A stretch of DNA of 64,000 nt. Source: Gp13-AA77 sp035578005 (GTDB lineage: Bacteria > Acidobacteriota > Terriglobia > UBA7540). This document shows positions 50,824-60,844 of this stretch, piece by piece. The DNA is taken from assembly GCA_035578005.1 (NCBI GenBank), contig DATJYK010000162.1, forward strand, positions 1 to 64,000, read 5' to 3'. The notes below the pieces were generated by a model that worked only from the letters and a program-made list of their open reading frames with translations, ran no database searches and was not told the origin of the DNA. The position numbers and the translations under genes were made by a program. Every line of letters starts with the position of its first letter. The stretch's first letter is position 1.

Positions 50824-52581
50824 ATGAGCAGTCCTTTGAGCCGCCGCTCCTTCCTGCGTCTGACCTCAACCCTCGGCCTCACCGGAGTGATGGGACTTAC
50901 AGACGGGTCAACTTCTCTGGCATCGGGCGAGACGGCCGGGCCGCTGCCGACGTTTATCGATATCGCGGCGCGAAGCGGCGTATCCTTCAAGCACGACGCC
51001 TCGCGGACTTCACAAAAATACCTGATCGAAGCGATGGGGAGCGGCGTTGGCGTCTTCGACTACGATGGCGACGGTTACCTGGACATCTTCTTTGTAAACG
51101 GCGCCAAGCTCGCAGATCCCATGCCGTCGGGGAGAGAACCCGACAAATCTGATCGGCGGTTCTGGAACCGTCTTTACCACAACGACGGCAATGGCCGCTT
51201 TACTGACGTCACCGAGAAAGCCGGTCTGAAGGGCACCGGGTACGGAATGGGTCTGGCCGTTGCAGACTGTGACAACGACGGTCGTCCCGATCTGTACGTG
51301 ATCAACGTAGGCCAGAATACGCTCTATCACAACAACGGCGACGGAACGTTCACCGACATCACACGCCAAGCGGGCGTCGCCGCAGGTGGATGGTCAACCG
51401 GCGCCTGTTTCGTTGACTACGACCGCGACGGCCATCTTGATCTGCTGGTGACTCGATACCTGGAATGGAGCTTCGAAACGAACCCCTTCTGCGGCAAGCC
51501 TGGGGCCGGAGGTTATCGCGGATATTGCCCTCCTGACAAGTTCAAGCCGATCGCTTACGTCCTGTACCACAACAATGGCAACGGGACCTTCACGGATGTC
51601 ACGAAGCAATCGGGTTTCGCTGCGGCCGTCGGGAAAGGCCTCGGCGTGACCATCTGCGACTTCGACCGTGACGGCTGGCCGGACCTCGTCGTGGCCAATG
51701 ACACGGTGGCACAGCAACTGTTCAAGAACAATCGCAACGGCACGTTCACCGAAGTGGGCCTTGCACTCGGCATGGCTTACGACGATAACGGCCGCGCTTA
51801 TGCCGGCATGGGAGTCGATTGCCAGGACTATGATAACGACGGCTGGCCGGACATCTTCATCAACGCGCTCTCCAACCAGACCTACGCTCTGTATCACAAC
51901 AACAAAGGCACGTTCGATGACGTGACGGCGCCGAGCGGGCTTGCTGCGATCACCGCTTTGTATTCGGGATGGGGAGCTAAGTTCCTCGACTACGACAACG
52001 ACGGATGGAAGGACCTCTTTGTTGCACAAGGTCACGTGCTCGACCAGGTTCAGCTTGAGCAACCGGACGTGCGGTACCTCGAACCCATGCTGATGCTTCG
52101 AAACGCGAAGGGCCGCTTTGCAAATGTCTCAGCTCGAAGTGGTGAGCCTTTTGAGGTGCCGCGAGCGGGCCGCGGCGCGGCCGTGGGAGACTTGGATAAC
52201 GACGGCCGCCTGGAAATCGTGGTGAACTGCAACGATGAGCCTGCCGTTGTGTTGCACAGCGACGGTGGGTTTGCCAATCACTGGCTCACCGTTGATACCC
52301 GTGGGACGGTGAGCAATCGCGACGGTATCGGAACCGCAATCCGCCTGGTGAGTGAGTCGGGCGCCGAGCAATATGGCATGGTGAACACCGCCGGAAGCTA
52401 TCTCTCCGCCAGCGACAAGCGAGTCCACTTCGGACTCGGCGCCGACCGTCGCGTCCGCCTGCTGGAAGTGACGTGGCCCAGCGGAACAGTGCAGCGGATC
52501 GAAAATATCGCGGCAGATCAAGTCCTGCGGGTTCAAGAGCCTGAGCGTTCGGCGGAGCATACAACAAAAGGTCACGGCTGA
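50824..52581 (+). CDS. CRTAC1-family FG-GAP/UnbV protein (first copy)
   Basis: About 585 residues from ATG 50824; a TTG at 50806 is also in frame. Twin-Arg signal LSRRSFLRLTSTLGLTGVMG. Multiple FG-GAP/VCBS calcium-binding loops of the type FDYDGDGYLDIFFVNG, DCDNDGRPDLYVIN, DYDRDGHLDLLVT, DFDRDGWPDLVVAND and DYDNDGWKDLFVAQGH form a seven-bladed propeller-like region, followed by the C-terminal ASPIC/UnbV domain (NHWLTVDTRGTVSNRDGIGT, VHFGLGADRRVRLLEVTWPS). Predicted to be exported folded via Tat. The family has unknown molecular function. Convergent with a large TPR gene 36 nt downstream and first of the alternating CRTAC1/TPR cluster. Confidence 0.92.
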   Translation: MSSPLSRRSFLRLTSTLGLTGVMGLTDGSTSLASGETAGPLPTFIDIAARSGVSFKHDASRTSQKYLIEAMGSGVGVFDYDGDGYLDIFFVNGAKLADPMPSGREPDKSDRRFWNRLYHNDGNGRFTDVTEKAGLKGTGYGMGLAVADCDNDGRPDLYVINVGQNTLYHNNGDGTFTDITRQAGVAAGGWSTGACFVDYDRDGHLDLLVTRYLEWSFETNPFCGKPGAGGYRGYCPPDKFKPIAYVLYHNNGNGTFTDVTKQSGFAAAVGKGLGVTICDFDRDGWPDLVVANDTVAQQLFKNNRNGTFTEVGLALGMAYDDNGRAYAGMGVDCQDYDNDGWPDIFINALSNQTYALYHNNKGTFDDVTAPSGLAAITALYSGWGAKFLDYDNDGWKDLFVAQGHVLDQVQLEQPDVRYLEPMLMLRNAKGRFANVSARSGEPFEVPRAGRGAAVGDLDNDGRLEIVVNCNDEPAVVLHSDGGFANHWLTVDTRGTVSNRDGIGTAIRLVSESGAEQYGMVNTAGSYLSASDKRVHFGLGADRRVRLLEVTWPSGTVQRIENIAADQVLRVQEPERSAEHTTKGHG

Positions 52582-52617
52582 GCGCCAGTGTGGCCTCGAC
52601 TTTCTGCAGGCTGGCAG

Positions 52618-55305
52618 CTAAGGCGATGCGGGTGGCGTCTTCTCGACACCGTCAAGGATGTCCATAGCCTTTCGGGCGTCGGCATCATCCGGCTTCAACT
52701 CCAGAGCAGCCTTCAGCTCGCGTCTGCCTTGTTCGATGTCGCCCTTGCGGCAATAAATCAGGCCGAGGTCGCGATGCAGCGCGGCATTCTCGGAGCACTG
52801 GCCGCACGTCTCCAAGGCTTCCTTGAGATCGGCGATCGCCAGCTCCCAGTTGCGCGCGCTGGCGGCTTCCACGCCGAAGTTGCCAAGCTGCTGAACGCGG
52901 TCCATCACGTGGCGGCTCTGCTCGAGTGATTGGAACCGGTCCATGTAGGTTTTCGCGTCCGCGCTGCCCGTCTTTCTCAAAGTCTGTGCCAGGTTGTACA
53001 AGGCGTCGGAGTTGTTCGGGTCCGCGTCCACCGCGGCCTTCAGATGTGCGATGGCATCCTGAGTTTTGCCCTGGCGCAGCAAGTTCTGGCCTAGCAGAAA
53101 CTGGCCGTCCGAATCACGCGGCTCAATTTGAACGAGCTTCTGAAGAAGCTCGGTGGACCGCGCAAGGTTTCCGAGTTGCCGTTCCACGTGAGCCAATAGA
53201 TAAAGCGCCGCCGGATAGTCGGGCAACAATCGCACGGCCGTCTGCAGCTCCGTGTGCGCTTCCTCTGGCCGGTTCTGATCGTATAGCGAGCGGCCCTTGT
53301 TGTAGTGCGCGGCGGGTGAATTCGAATCGAGGCGCACGGCTTCAGAGAATTCCCTCAACGCTCCCTGCGGATCGTAATGGTCCGCGAGCGCAATCCCGAG
53401 GTTCAAGTGCGCCGGCGCCGAATTAGGCTGCAGACTCACGACCTTCTGGAAGGTAGCGATGGCCTGGTCGCTCTTGCCCATTTTGGCCTGGACCATACCC
53501 AGCGCGCTGTACGCCCCGATATGGTTCGGCGAGACCTTCAGGGCGTTCTGAAACTGCTGCTCGGCCTCCGGCAGCTTGCCTTCGCCGGCCAGCACCAGTC
53601 CCAGATTCACGAAGGCCTGCGCGTACTTGGGATCATCCTGCACGGCCTGTTCGAACAGGCTGATGGCTTTCTGGTCCTGATGGCCGCGCCCATAAAGCAC
53701 TCCAAGATTGCTCTTGGCCTCGGCGTAATGCGGGTTGATGGCAATGGCCGTCTGGAACTCCTTCTCCGCGTCAGGATCTCGCCCCATCGTCATGTAACGC
53801 AGCCCGAGCTGATTGTGCGCGGTGGCAAAGTTCGGATCGAGCTGAACCGCGCGCTCGAGCTCAGCCTGCTCACCCGAGGCGTCGCCGAGCTTGTCGAGCG
53901 CCAGTGAGAGGTTGTAGTGCATCTGGGCGTTATCCGGGTCGAGTTTGAGAGCCTGGCGGTACGCTTCCGCTGCTCCCTGTATGTTTCCTTCCCCGAGTAA
54001 CTGATTGGCCTTGTTGTTCAGATTGCCGGCCTCAACGGCCTCATCACTCTTTTGCTTCAGGTTCTGGAAAGCCTGCAATTCTTGGCTGGCGGCAGCTTGC
54101 TGCTTGGATTTCGAAAGCGCGAGACCCAATTCGTAAAGCACCTCGGACGCGTTCGGGTTCAGCTTCTTGGCGGCTTCGAGCTCCGCCACCGACTCATTGA
54201 GTTTTCCGGTTCGCTCCAACACGAACCCCAGGTTGTAGTGCGCCTCGTAACTCGAAGGGTCGAGCGCGACCGCCCGCCGTAATGCACTCTCTGCCTCGGC
54301 GTATTCCCCGAGTCCTTTGTACGCCTGGCCCAGAACGTTGTAGCCCTCAGAGTCCTGTGGCTTGCGGCGGACATATTCCTTGAGCACGGGAATCGCAGCG
54401 CTGAACTGGCTCAGCATCATGTAGGCCTTGGCCAGCGAGAGCCGCGCGAGATCGTTCGACGGATCGAGTTGCAAGTCCTCCTGATATTCGCGGGCGGCTT
54501 CCTGGTATTGCTGATGGTGCGCGTAAGCCGTGGCCAGGTTGAAGCGAAATTCGGGCGACTTCGGATGGGCCGCGACCAGCGCCCGGAAGAGAGGGATAGC
54601 CTCGCCATAACTGCCGTTCTCGGAGTAAGCGACCGCTAACGCCAAGTTCATATCGGCCGCGAGCGGCGCGGGCGGCGAGGCGGCCAACCCCTGCTTGAGA
54701 GAGTCGATGGCAGAGTCGTAGCGCTTCTGCGCGGAAAGTACCTGCGCGAGATTGTAGTAGGCAAAGGGAAACTTCGCATTGGCCGCGATGGCTGCCTTGA
54801 ACTCGCTCGCGGCCTCGTCCAGGCTGCCCCGGTCCTGAAGGAGCGTGCCGAGTGCGTTGTGCGCCGCAAAGGACTCCGGCTTCTCCGCGATGGCCTTGCG
54901 AAGCTGCACTTCGGCGGCTGCGTTCTTGCGCTCGTGAATCAACGCCAGCGCAAGGTTGTAGTGCGCTTCCCACGAGGTGGGATCGATTCGTAACGCGGCT
55001 TCAAAGGCAGGAACAGCGCAGGCGACGTCGCCCTTGCCGGCGTACAACGCGCCCAGAACATTGTAGGCGTCAGCCGCCGGATGCGAAGTGAGCGCGTCCC
55101 AGATCGCAGCCGTCTTCGGATCAGCCTTGGCGACGGACTGGCAAGTTGTGGGGAGCGTCGCCGCTGGCGTCAGGTTGACTGCCGTCGCCCCAGATTGTGT
55201 GGCGGCTGCGGTGGGAAGCAGCGCTGCGGATGCGGCCAGCGAGAGGAGCAAAATCCCGCAGGAAACTCGCCCTCGCCGAGACACGACTTGGGAAACATCA
55301 CTCAC
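52618..55305 (-). CDS. Large exported TPR protein (about 20 TPR units)
   Basis: About 895 residues; GTG 55305 is preferred since it gives a compact export signal (CGILLLSLAASAALLPTAAA), but an in-frame ATG at 55365 is possible. After the signal the whole protein is TPR: e.g. NVLGALYAGKGDVACAVPAF, AHYNLALALIHERKNAAAEV, AHNALGTLLQDRGSLDEAAS, AYSALGMVQAKMGKSDQAIA. The repeats show the W/L/G/Y/A/F/A/P pattern with 34-residue spacing. A Cys pair (ETCGQCSENAALH) near the end is an unusual addition. It probably scaffolds protein interactions in the periplasm. Convergent with the first CRTAC1 gene and divergent from the next TPR gene. Confidence 0.9.
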   Translation of the reverse strand: MSDVSQVVSRRGRVSCGILLLSLAASAALLPTAAATQSGATAVNLTPAATLPTTCQSVAKADPKTAAIWDALTSHPAADAYNVLGALYAGKGDVACAVPAFEAALRIDPTSWEAHYNLALALIHERKNAAAEVQLRKAIAEKPESFAAHNALGTLLQDRGSLDEAASEFKAAIAANAKFPFAYYNLAQVLSAQKRYDSAIDSLKQGLAASPPAPLAADMNLALAVAYSENGSYGEAIPLFRALVAAHPKSPEFRFNLATAYAHHQQYQEAAREYQEDLQLDPSNDLARLSLAKAYMMLSQFSAAIPVLKEYVRRKPQDSEGYNVLGQAYKGLGEYAEAESALRRAVALDPSSYEAHYNLGFVLERTGKLNESVAELEAAKKLNPNASEVLYELGLALSKSKQQAAASQELQAFQNLKQKSDEAVEAGNLNNKANQLLGEGNIQGAAEAYRQALKLDPDNAQMHYNLSLALDKLGDASGEQAELERAVQLDPNFATAHNQLGLRYMTMGRDPDAEKEFQTAIAINPHYAEAKSNLGVLYGRGHQDQKAISLFEQAVQDDPKYAQAFVNLGLVLAGEGKLPEAEQQFQNALKVSPNHIGAYSALGMVQAKMGKSDQAIATFQKVVSLQPNSAPAHLNLGIALADHYDPQGALREFSEAVRLDSNSPAAHYNKGRSLYDQNRPEEAHTELQTAVRLLPDYPAALYLLAHVERQLGNLARSTELLQKLVQIEPRDSDGQFLLGQNLLRQGKTQDAIAHLKAAVDADPNNSDALYNLAQTLRKTGSADAKTYMDRFQSLEQSRHVMDRVQQLGNFGVEAASARNWELAIADLKEALETCGQCSENAALHRDLGLIYCRKGDIEQGRRELKAALELKPDDADARKAMDILDGVEKTPPASP

Positions 55306-55383
55306 AGTAAGCAGATTATGCCATGAGCGATGGGGTTGAAGAGAGTCTGCTCCGATGGTGAGCAAGGACTCTCTCGTTCAAGG

Positions 55384-55412
55384 CGAGATTCCTCGCTGCG
55401 CTCGGGAGGACA
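55384..55412. repeat. Single arm of the GAGCGAAGCGAG dispersed family
   Basis: CGAGATTCCTCGCTGCGCTC then GGGAGGACA, a degenerate relative of 28283-28311. No second arm nearby. Confidence 0.6.
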
Positions 55413-55472
55413 CGGCTGGACGTGTCTGTCTTGCGGACAAGGTAAATAGATTATATATGTAGCCTCGATATT

Positions 55473-55504
55473 AAGCGGCGACCCCGGGGGGCTTGCCGCT
55501 TTTT
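55473..55504 (+). terminator. Intrinsic terminator-like hairpin
   Basis: AAGCGGC (55473-55479) pairs with GCCGCTT (55495-55501), loop of GC-rich sequence, followed by TTTTT (55500-55504). It faces right, but no plus-strand gene lies immediately upstream, so the transcript it would end is unknown. Confidence 0.5.
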
Positions 55505-55517
55505 CTACACGCCCCCT

Positions 55518-55545
55518 CCCCGCCGCGGACGCTCGCGGCGCGTCC
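55518..55545. repeat. GC-rich repeat CGCCGCGGACGCTCGCGGCG
   Basis: The core CGCCGCGGACGCTCGCGGCG then CGTCC matches 28472-28496 exactly; there it encodes the C-terminus of a fucosidase. Internally palindromic. Between 55306 and 55831 I see no gene other than the possible N-terminal extension of the next one. Confidence 0.7.
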
Positions 55546-55831
55546 GAACAGATTGATTCAGGAGGCAGCCGGTGGGCGCGAAATGCAAATGATCGCGAGG
55601 TCGCTTGGCCAACCGGTACTGAATCAAGTATCTTAAATAAGCAGTCCGGTACATTTTTGTTCCACCGCCCGAGGCACCGTGCAGTCGGCGGCCTGCGAAA
55701 TTACGACGTTCAGAATTGACTTACGTAGGCTCACCGCCGGCCAAATCCGCTCCGGAAACGAGCTGGAGGCGGACGCCAAATCGCCAGCGAACGACGAACT
55801 TGATAAGCTGCACTTGGAAGTGGGGAGCACA

Positions 55832-57031
55832 TTGCGCGCTTCGCTGAATCGAGGGAAGAAGGGAAGCCTCGCAGTCCCGTCCTGGCTGTGCATCGTTCTT
55901 GCCATGGCGTGGCTCACGTCAGCGGCTAGGTCTCAGAACAACCCGGCACCCCATGATGCGCAGACTGCCTTGGAGGAGGTCAAAGCTCTCGATCGCGCCG
56001 AGAAATACGACCAAGCCGTCGCGCAATGGCGGCGGCTCCTCCGGGACTTCCCTAATATGTCGGATGCCCGGCTCGGTTTGGCGGACGACTTGGCATTGCT
56101 CGATCGTTGCGAAGAAGACGGACGGCCAAGTTCAAATGAGTCGTCGCCTTATCCGCCGACAGTCGAGCAGGCCACGGTCACGGGCATTTGCTACTACCGC
56201 CGGAACGATCTACCCGCAGCCCTCAAACACCTCGAAGCTGCCATCACACTGGCCCCAGGCGACCGACTGCCAGCCATCTTCCTTGCGCGCGCTTATGCAT
56301 CAAGTGGCCGGCCGCAAGAGGGCATTCGTGTGCTTGAGGCTTATCAAGCACGACGAGGGGAACAGGCCGACACCCTTTACTGGATCGGCGCCTCTTACGA
56401 TCAACTCGCCGAACAGGCTTACCAGACTCTGCTGAGGAAGCATCCGGATTCGTACTTGGTGCTGGAGACCCAAGGGGACCAACTCCTTCAGCAGCAGAAA
56501 TACGAAGCAGCACTTGCGGCTTACCAGAAGGCGCTCGGCCTGGCGCCTGACGCGCCCGGCTTGCACTTCGACATCGGGAATACCTATTGGCGCATGGAGA
56601 AGTTTGACCAGGCGGCGTCCGCGCTCGAAGCGGAGTTGAAGTTGAACCCCAATCATGCTCAAGCGAATTTTGAACTCGGAGACATCGACGTGAAAGAGGG
56701 CCAAGTGGAAAAGGGTATTCCACTGCTCCAGAAGGCAGTGGCGCTGAACCCGAGCCTGACGGAAGCGCATCGATCGCTCGGAAGGGCGTTCCTTGCCGCG
56801 CGGCGGTACTCGGAGGCACTGCGCGAGCTCTCGATCGTGGTCCAGGCGGAACCGTCAGATCATACAGTGCACGCGATGCTGGCCAGCCTCTATCAGCGCA
56901 TGGGGAATAGCGAAAAGGCAGCCGAGGAGACCCGGAAATCGAATGAGCTGATGAAGCAGCAGATGGCAGACCTTCAGCGCAAAGAGGCTGAGCAGACTCA
57001 AGAGGCCGGCTCAGCACCTCCCGGCCCCTAG
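55832..57031 (+). CDS. Exported TPR protein
   Basis: About 399 residues from TTG 55832, which has GGGGAG 4 nt upstream; the frame is open back to 55679 (GTG), so an extra 51 residues are possible. Export signal (LCIVLAMAWLTSAARSQ), then TPR units: VKALDRAEKYDQAVAQWRRL, GICYYRRNDLPAALKHLEAA, GDQLLQQQKYEAALAAYQKA, IGNTYWRMEKFDQAASALEA, LGRAFLAARRYSEALRELSI. A Lys/Glu/Gln-rich C-terminus (LMKQQMADLQRKEAEQTQEA) ends the protein. Convergent with the second CRTAC1 gene 52 nt away. Periplasmic interaction partner likely; role unknown. Confidence 0.85.
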   Translation: MRASLNRGKKGSLAVPSWLCIVLAMAWLTSAARSQNNPAPHDAQTALEEVKALDRAEKYDQAVAQWRRLLRDFPNMSDARLGLADDLALLDRCEEDGRPSSNESSPYPPTVEQATVTGICYYRRNDLPAALKHLEAAITLAPGDRLPAIFLARAYASSGRPQEGIRVLEAYQARRGEQADTLYWIGASYDQLAEQAYQTLLRKHPDSYLVLETQGDQLLQQQKYEAALAAYQKALGLAPDAPGLHFDIGNTYWRMEKFDQAASALEAELKLNPNHAQANFELGDIDVKEGQVEKGIPLLQKAVALNPSLTEAHRSLGRAFLAARRYSEALRELSIVVQAEPSDHTVHAMLASLYQRMGNSEKAAEETRKSNELMKQQMADLQRKEAEQTQEAGSAPPGP

Positions 57032-57083
57032 GCCGGCAACTTGCAGGAAGACGACTTGCTCCACAATTGCCGTTCATATGTAG

Positions 57084-58922
57084 TCAGCCTTTGTTGTGGC
57101 CGCCTTCATGGCCAGAATTGGGTGCACGCCGGAGCGGGCGATAGGGGGAGGGAATTCGGCCTTGTCCCTCGCGCACAACGACGACTTGATTGGGATCCAG
57201 GTGCGTGAGCCGGTCCACCGTTCCGCTTGGCCACCGGATTTCAACGAGGTCGACGAGGTCGCGTCGGCCAAGCCCGAAGTGAAGGCGTGTATCGTTGCTG
57301 GAGCAAAAGCTGCCGCCGGTGCGAACGCGATCATACTGGGTGAGATCGCCCGCCACCACTTTGACTGCCGCGCCAATGCCGTCGCGGTTGCTTTTCACGC
57401 CTATGGTTTTCACCTGCAGCCAGTGGCCTGCCTGATTGCCGCCGTCGTTGCGAAGCAGGGTGGGCCGCTCGTCGATGTTAACGATGGCCACGTCCAGGTC
57501 GCCGTCATTGTCGTAGTCGCAGAAGGCGCCTCCACGTCCCGGAAGGCGCAGCGCCGCCAGTCCCACTTGGGAATTCACCGGCTTGAATCTGCGATTACCC
57601 ACGTTGGCCAGCAGCAGGGGTGGCTGACGGTACGAGGAGCCTTTCGCTCGCTCCGCTTCGGGATAAACGTGGCCGTTCACGCAGAACAGGTCCTTAAGCC
57701 CGTCATTGTTATAGTCGATGAAGAAGGTCGCCCATCCGAGATTCGGAATCGTCGCCTCCGCCACGCCGGAAGGATATGAGATGTCCGAAAAAATCCCTTT
57801 GCCATCATTGTGGAACAAGGTGAAGTTATCCTCGGCGAATTCGGTGATGAAGACGTCCGTCCAGCCGTCGTTGTCGATATCGCCGAGCGCCAAGCCCATG
57901 TTGGACTGCTCCAGACCCTCGCCATTGTAAGCGATTCCCGCTGTGACTCCGACCTCCTCAAACGAGCCGTCACCCTTGTTGTGATAGAAGTAGTTCGGAT
58001 TCGAATCGTTGGCCACCAGAATGTCCGGCCGTCCGTCGCCATCGAAATCCTCAAAGGCGACGCTGAAGCCGTAATAGAGCTTGGTGTCGGTAACGCCGGC
58101 CTTGGCGGTGACGTCCGTAAAGGTTCCGTCGCCGTTGTTATGGTAAAGAACGTCCGGCGCTCCACGGAAGCCGCGCGGCCCGCAAGCCGCCACCTTGATG
58201 CCCTTGAACTGACAGGTCATGTGGTCATAGTCCGCCAGCCGGTGAACGTCAAAATCAAGGTATCGGGAGACGTAGAGGTCCAGAAAGCCGTCATTGTCGT
58301 AGTCGCCGAAGGCTGCGCCGGCGCTCCAGGAAGGATCACCGCCCACGCCAGCCTGTTCTGTGGCATCCGTAAACGTTCCATCGCCATTGTTTCGATAGAG
58401 GATGTTCTTACCATAGGTATACACAAAGAGGTCGACATTTCCATCGTTGTTATAATCCGCCGCCACCGCCCCACAACCCCATCCGCGGCCCTCGACGTGG
58501 GCGGCACGGGTGACGTCCGTAAAGGTTCCGTCACCGTTGTTCCGAAAAAGGTAGTTTCGAGTTGGGCTGCCGCTGTTTGAGGGTCTCAGAAGCTGGTCAA
58601 TCGTTGAGCCGTTGACAATGTAAAGGTCTACGTACCCGTCATTGTTGTAATCAAACCAAACGCAGCCGGTGCCGTTGACCTCAATAATGTACTTCTTCTC
58701 CGGCGTTCCGCAGACCAGTTTGGGCGTGATGCCCGCCTCGGCGGCCACGTCTCGAAAAGTAATCTGAGGCTCAGCTCCCGCAGCAGCCGGGCCAAACTGT
58801 GAATGGCGTTGCGCTGTGGGCAGGAGGCCACGGAGCAGGGAATCCTGCGAGCCGAAATTGAATAACCCGAGCGACAGCAACCGTGAGCAGAACGTGCGCC
58901 GAGAGACACCTGAGTGCGTCAT
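57084..58922 (-). CDS. CRTAC1-family FG-GAP/UnbV protein (second copy)
   Basis: 612 residues. Tat-like signal (GVSRRTFCSRLLSLGLFNFG). FG-GAP calcium loops FDYNNDGYVDLYIVNG, DYNNDGNVDLFVYTYG, DYDNDGFLDLYVSRY, DFDGDGRPDILVAND, DIDNDGWTDVFITEF, DYNNDGLKDLFCVNGH and DYDNDGDLDVAIVN, with the linker YLFRNNGDGTFTDVT repeated, then the ASPIC/UnbV C-terminal domain (HWLQVKTIGVKSNRDGIGAA, LHFGLGRRDLVDLVEIRWPS). Same architecture as the copy at 50824. Convergent with the previous TPR gene and divergent from the next (133 nt). Confidence 0.93.
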   Translation of the reverse strand: MTHSGVSRRTFCSRLLSLGLFNFGSQDSLLRGLLPTAQRHSQFGPAAAGAEPQITFRDVAAEAGITPKLVCGTPEKKYIIEVNGTGCVWFDYNNDGYVDLYIVNGSTIDQLLRPSNSGSPTRNYLFRNNGDGTFTDVTRAAHVEGRGWGCGAVAADYNNDGNVDLFVYTYGKNILYRNNGDGTFTDATEQAGVGGDPSWSAGAAFGDYDNDGFLDLYVSRYLDFDVHRLADYDHMTCQFKGIKVAACGPRGFRGAPDVLYHNNGDGTFTDVTAKAGVTDTKLYYGFSVAFEDFDGDGRPDILVANDSNPNYFYHNKGDGSFEEVGVTAGIAYNGEGLEQSNMGLALGDIDNDGWTDVFITEFAEDNFTLFHNDGKGIFSDISYPSGVAEATIPNLGWATFFIDYNNDGLKDLFCVNGHVYPEAERAKGSSYRQPPLLLANVGNRRFKPVNSQVGLAALRLPGRGGAFCDYDNDGDLDVAIVNIDERPTLLRNDGGNQAGHWLQVKTIGVKSNRDGIGAAVKVVAGDLTQYDRVRTGGSFCSSNDTRLHFGLGRRDLVDLVEIRWPSGTVDRLTHLDPNQVVVVREGQGRIPSPYRPLRRAPNSGHEGGHNKG

Positions 58923-59055
58923 TCCTGCGCCTGCCTCATGAGTTCGTTCGCCTTGATGCGCTTGGCGCCTCTCCGCATAAGTTGGAGGATGAGGGCTGGC
59001 AATCAGGCCTCAATCGGGCTGCGTTGCCAGCCGATGTCGGCTGCCCTAAACTAAG

Positions 59056-60801
59056 ATGAGTATGCTTTCTTGTTCGCGTTTCCCACTGCAATTGGGCCTC
59101 GCGCTTGTGCTGTGCACTATTCCAGTTCGAGCACAGGCGGCGCCTTCGGCAACTCAAAGTGACGGACAGTCTGGCGCGTCCACTTCGAACTCGGGGACGA
59201 ACGCGCAACAGCTCTTCGACTCCGCTTCCGGCCTCATTCGCCAGAGTCGCTTCGCCGAGGCGGCCCGGTTGCTCCAACAGGCGGTGGCCGTTTCCCCGCA
59301 GTCGCCCGGCATCCATCACTATCTTGGATACGCACTCTGGAAGCAGGACAAGTGGGCGGCTGCCGAGGTCGAATTCAAGAAAGCGCACCAGCTCGACCCG
59401 AACAACCCCTACACACTTTACTTTCTGGCACGAATCGCGCAGTCGACGCAACGCACCGAGGAGGCCATCAGGGATTACGAAGCCATCCTGGCCCTCGGGC
59501 TGGCCATTTACGACACGAACCAGCGGCTCGGGCAGTTGTACGCTGACCGGGGCCAGCTTGAGAAAGCTCGCGGCAGCCTCGAGGCCGGTCTCAAAGAGAC
59601 CCCGTGGGAGAGCGCGCTCTACTATCAGCTCGGACGCATTGATCAGAAGACCGGTCACCCAGCGGCTGCCCGTGAGGAATTCGCCTCTGCTGAGAGGCTG
59701 AAGGGCGCGAGCCAAGTTGCGGTTCAGCATCTCCTCGCGCTCGATCAGGCGGCGAGCAGCCACCAGGAGGATGAGGTCGCGCGGCTGCGGACGCAGATTC
59801 TGGCCGAAGCCTCCGCGGACCCGGAGATTCTGGAGTCGGCGGGCGTGCTGCTGGCAAGGGCAGGGCTGTACGACCAAGCTCGCGAGCCGCTGGAGCGGAG
59901 CGTGCAGCTTGATCCCGGCTCTTTCGAGGCTCATTGCAACCTCGGACTTGCTCTTCTCCACCTCAACCAGGATCACGACGCCGAGGCTAGTCTGCTGGCG
60001 GCCTCGAAACTGCGGCCCGAGTCGGTGGAAGTCAATCGGGCGCTGGCCGTTCTCTACGTCGGGCAGAACCGGAATGCGGAAGCCATCGAGCGCTTGCGCG
60101 CGGCCAACCAGGCGTCGCCCGGCGATGCCAAGGTTCTTTCCTTGCTGGGGCAGCAATACCTCCAGGGCCACTTCGTCAAGGAGGCTGTTGCCGCCTTGCG
60201 GGAAGCCGTGAAGCTTGAGCCGAGCGACCCGAACCTCAGATTTCTGCTGATTGACGCTTATCGCGCCGCCGACGATGATCAGGGAATTCAGGTCGCCCAG
60301 GAAACAATTCGCCTCTTCCCCGACTCGGGCCGCGCCTACTATGAGGCCGCCGAGGAACTGGTGAATGCCGGCCGCTTTGACGACGCCCATCCCTACGCTG
60401 AGCAGGCGGCGCAGAAGGACCCGCGGCTTGTCGAAGGCTGGAATGCGCTGGCCGACCTCGATGCCAAAAGCGGTAAGTACGACCTGGCTCTCAAGGAGTT
60501 TGAGCAGGCCCAGAGCCTCGACGCCTCGAATGTGGACGCAGCGCGGGGCATTGCGGAGAACCTGATCCGCTTGAAGCGATACGACGAAGCCCTGTCTCAT
60601 ATTCGGCAGGCACTGAACGCCCATCCGCGCGACGCTGCGCTGTACTTCAGCCTCATGCAGGTTTACACGAGGACCGGACAGCGAGATGAGGCGGCGAAGA
60701 TCGCCGCAACCTATCAGCAACTCCGATCCGAGGAAACGGCGGCGCACGATGCCCAAGCGCCGCGCCCGTACACGCCCGCTGACAAGACGGCCAATCCCTG
60801 A
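59056..60801 (+). CDS. Exported TPR protein
   Basis: 581 residues, ATG 59056. Export signal MSMLSCSRFPLQLGLALVLC ending near VRAQA. About 14 TPR units such as ASGLIRQSRFAEAARLLQQA, HHYLGYALWKQDKWAAAEVE, YFLARIAQSTQRTEEAIRDY, LGQLYADRGQLEKARGSLEA, LGQQYLQGHFVKEAVAALRE. A very long antisense frame covers the gene but has no family resemblance and is a GC-bias shadow. Convergent with the next TPR gene (43 nt gap). Likely periplasmic; function unknown. Confidence 0.9.
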   Translation: MSMLSCSRFPLQLGLALVLCTIPVRAQAAPSATQSDGQSGASTSNSGTNAQQLFDSASGLIRQSRFAEAARLLQQAVAVSPQSPGIHHYLGYALWKQDKWAAAEVEFKKAHQLDPNNPYTLYFLARIAQSTQRTEEAIRDYEAILALGLAIYDTNQRLGQLYADRGQLEKARGSLEAGLKETPWESALYYQLGRIDQKTGHPAAAREEFASAERLKGASQVAVQHLLALDQAASSHQEDEVARLRTQILAEASADPEILESAGVLLARAGLYDQAREPLERSVQLDPGSFEAHCNLGLALLHLNQDHDAEASLLAASKLRPESVEVNRALAVLYVGQNRNAEAIERLRAANQASPGDAKVLSLLGQQYLQGHFVKEAVAALREAVKLEPSDPNLRFLLIDAYRAADDDQGIQVAQETIRLFPDSGRAYYEAAEELVNAGRFDDAHPYAEQAAQKDPRLVEGWNALADLDAKSGKYDLALKEFEQAQSLDASNVDAARGIAENLIRLKRYDEALSHIRQALNAHPRDAALYFSLMQVYTRTGQRDEAAKIAATYQQLRSEETAAHDAQAPRPYTPADKTANP

Positions 60802-60844
60802 TTCCAGGTTGGACGCCCAACGACGCCTTAGGGTTTGCGTCATT

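Noticed and set aside
58936..60843. 635-codon open frame on the minus strand
   Set aside because: Exactly antisense to a TPR gene with clear repeats and an export signal; the frame shows no domain pattern and is a product of GC-rich codon bias.
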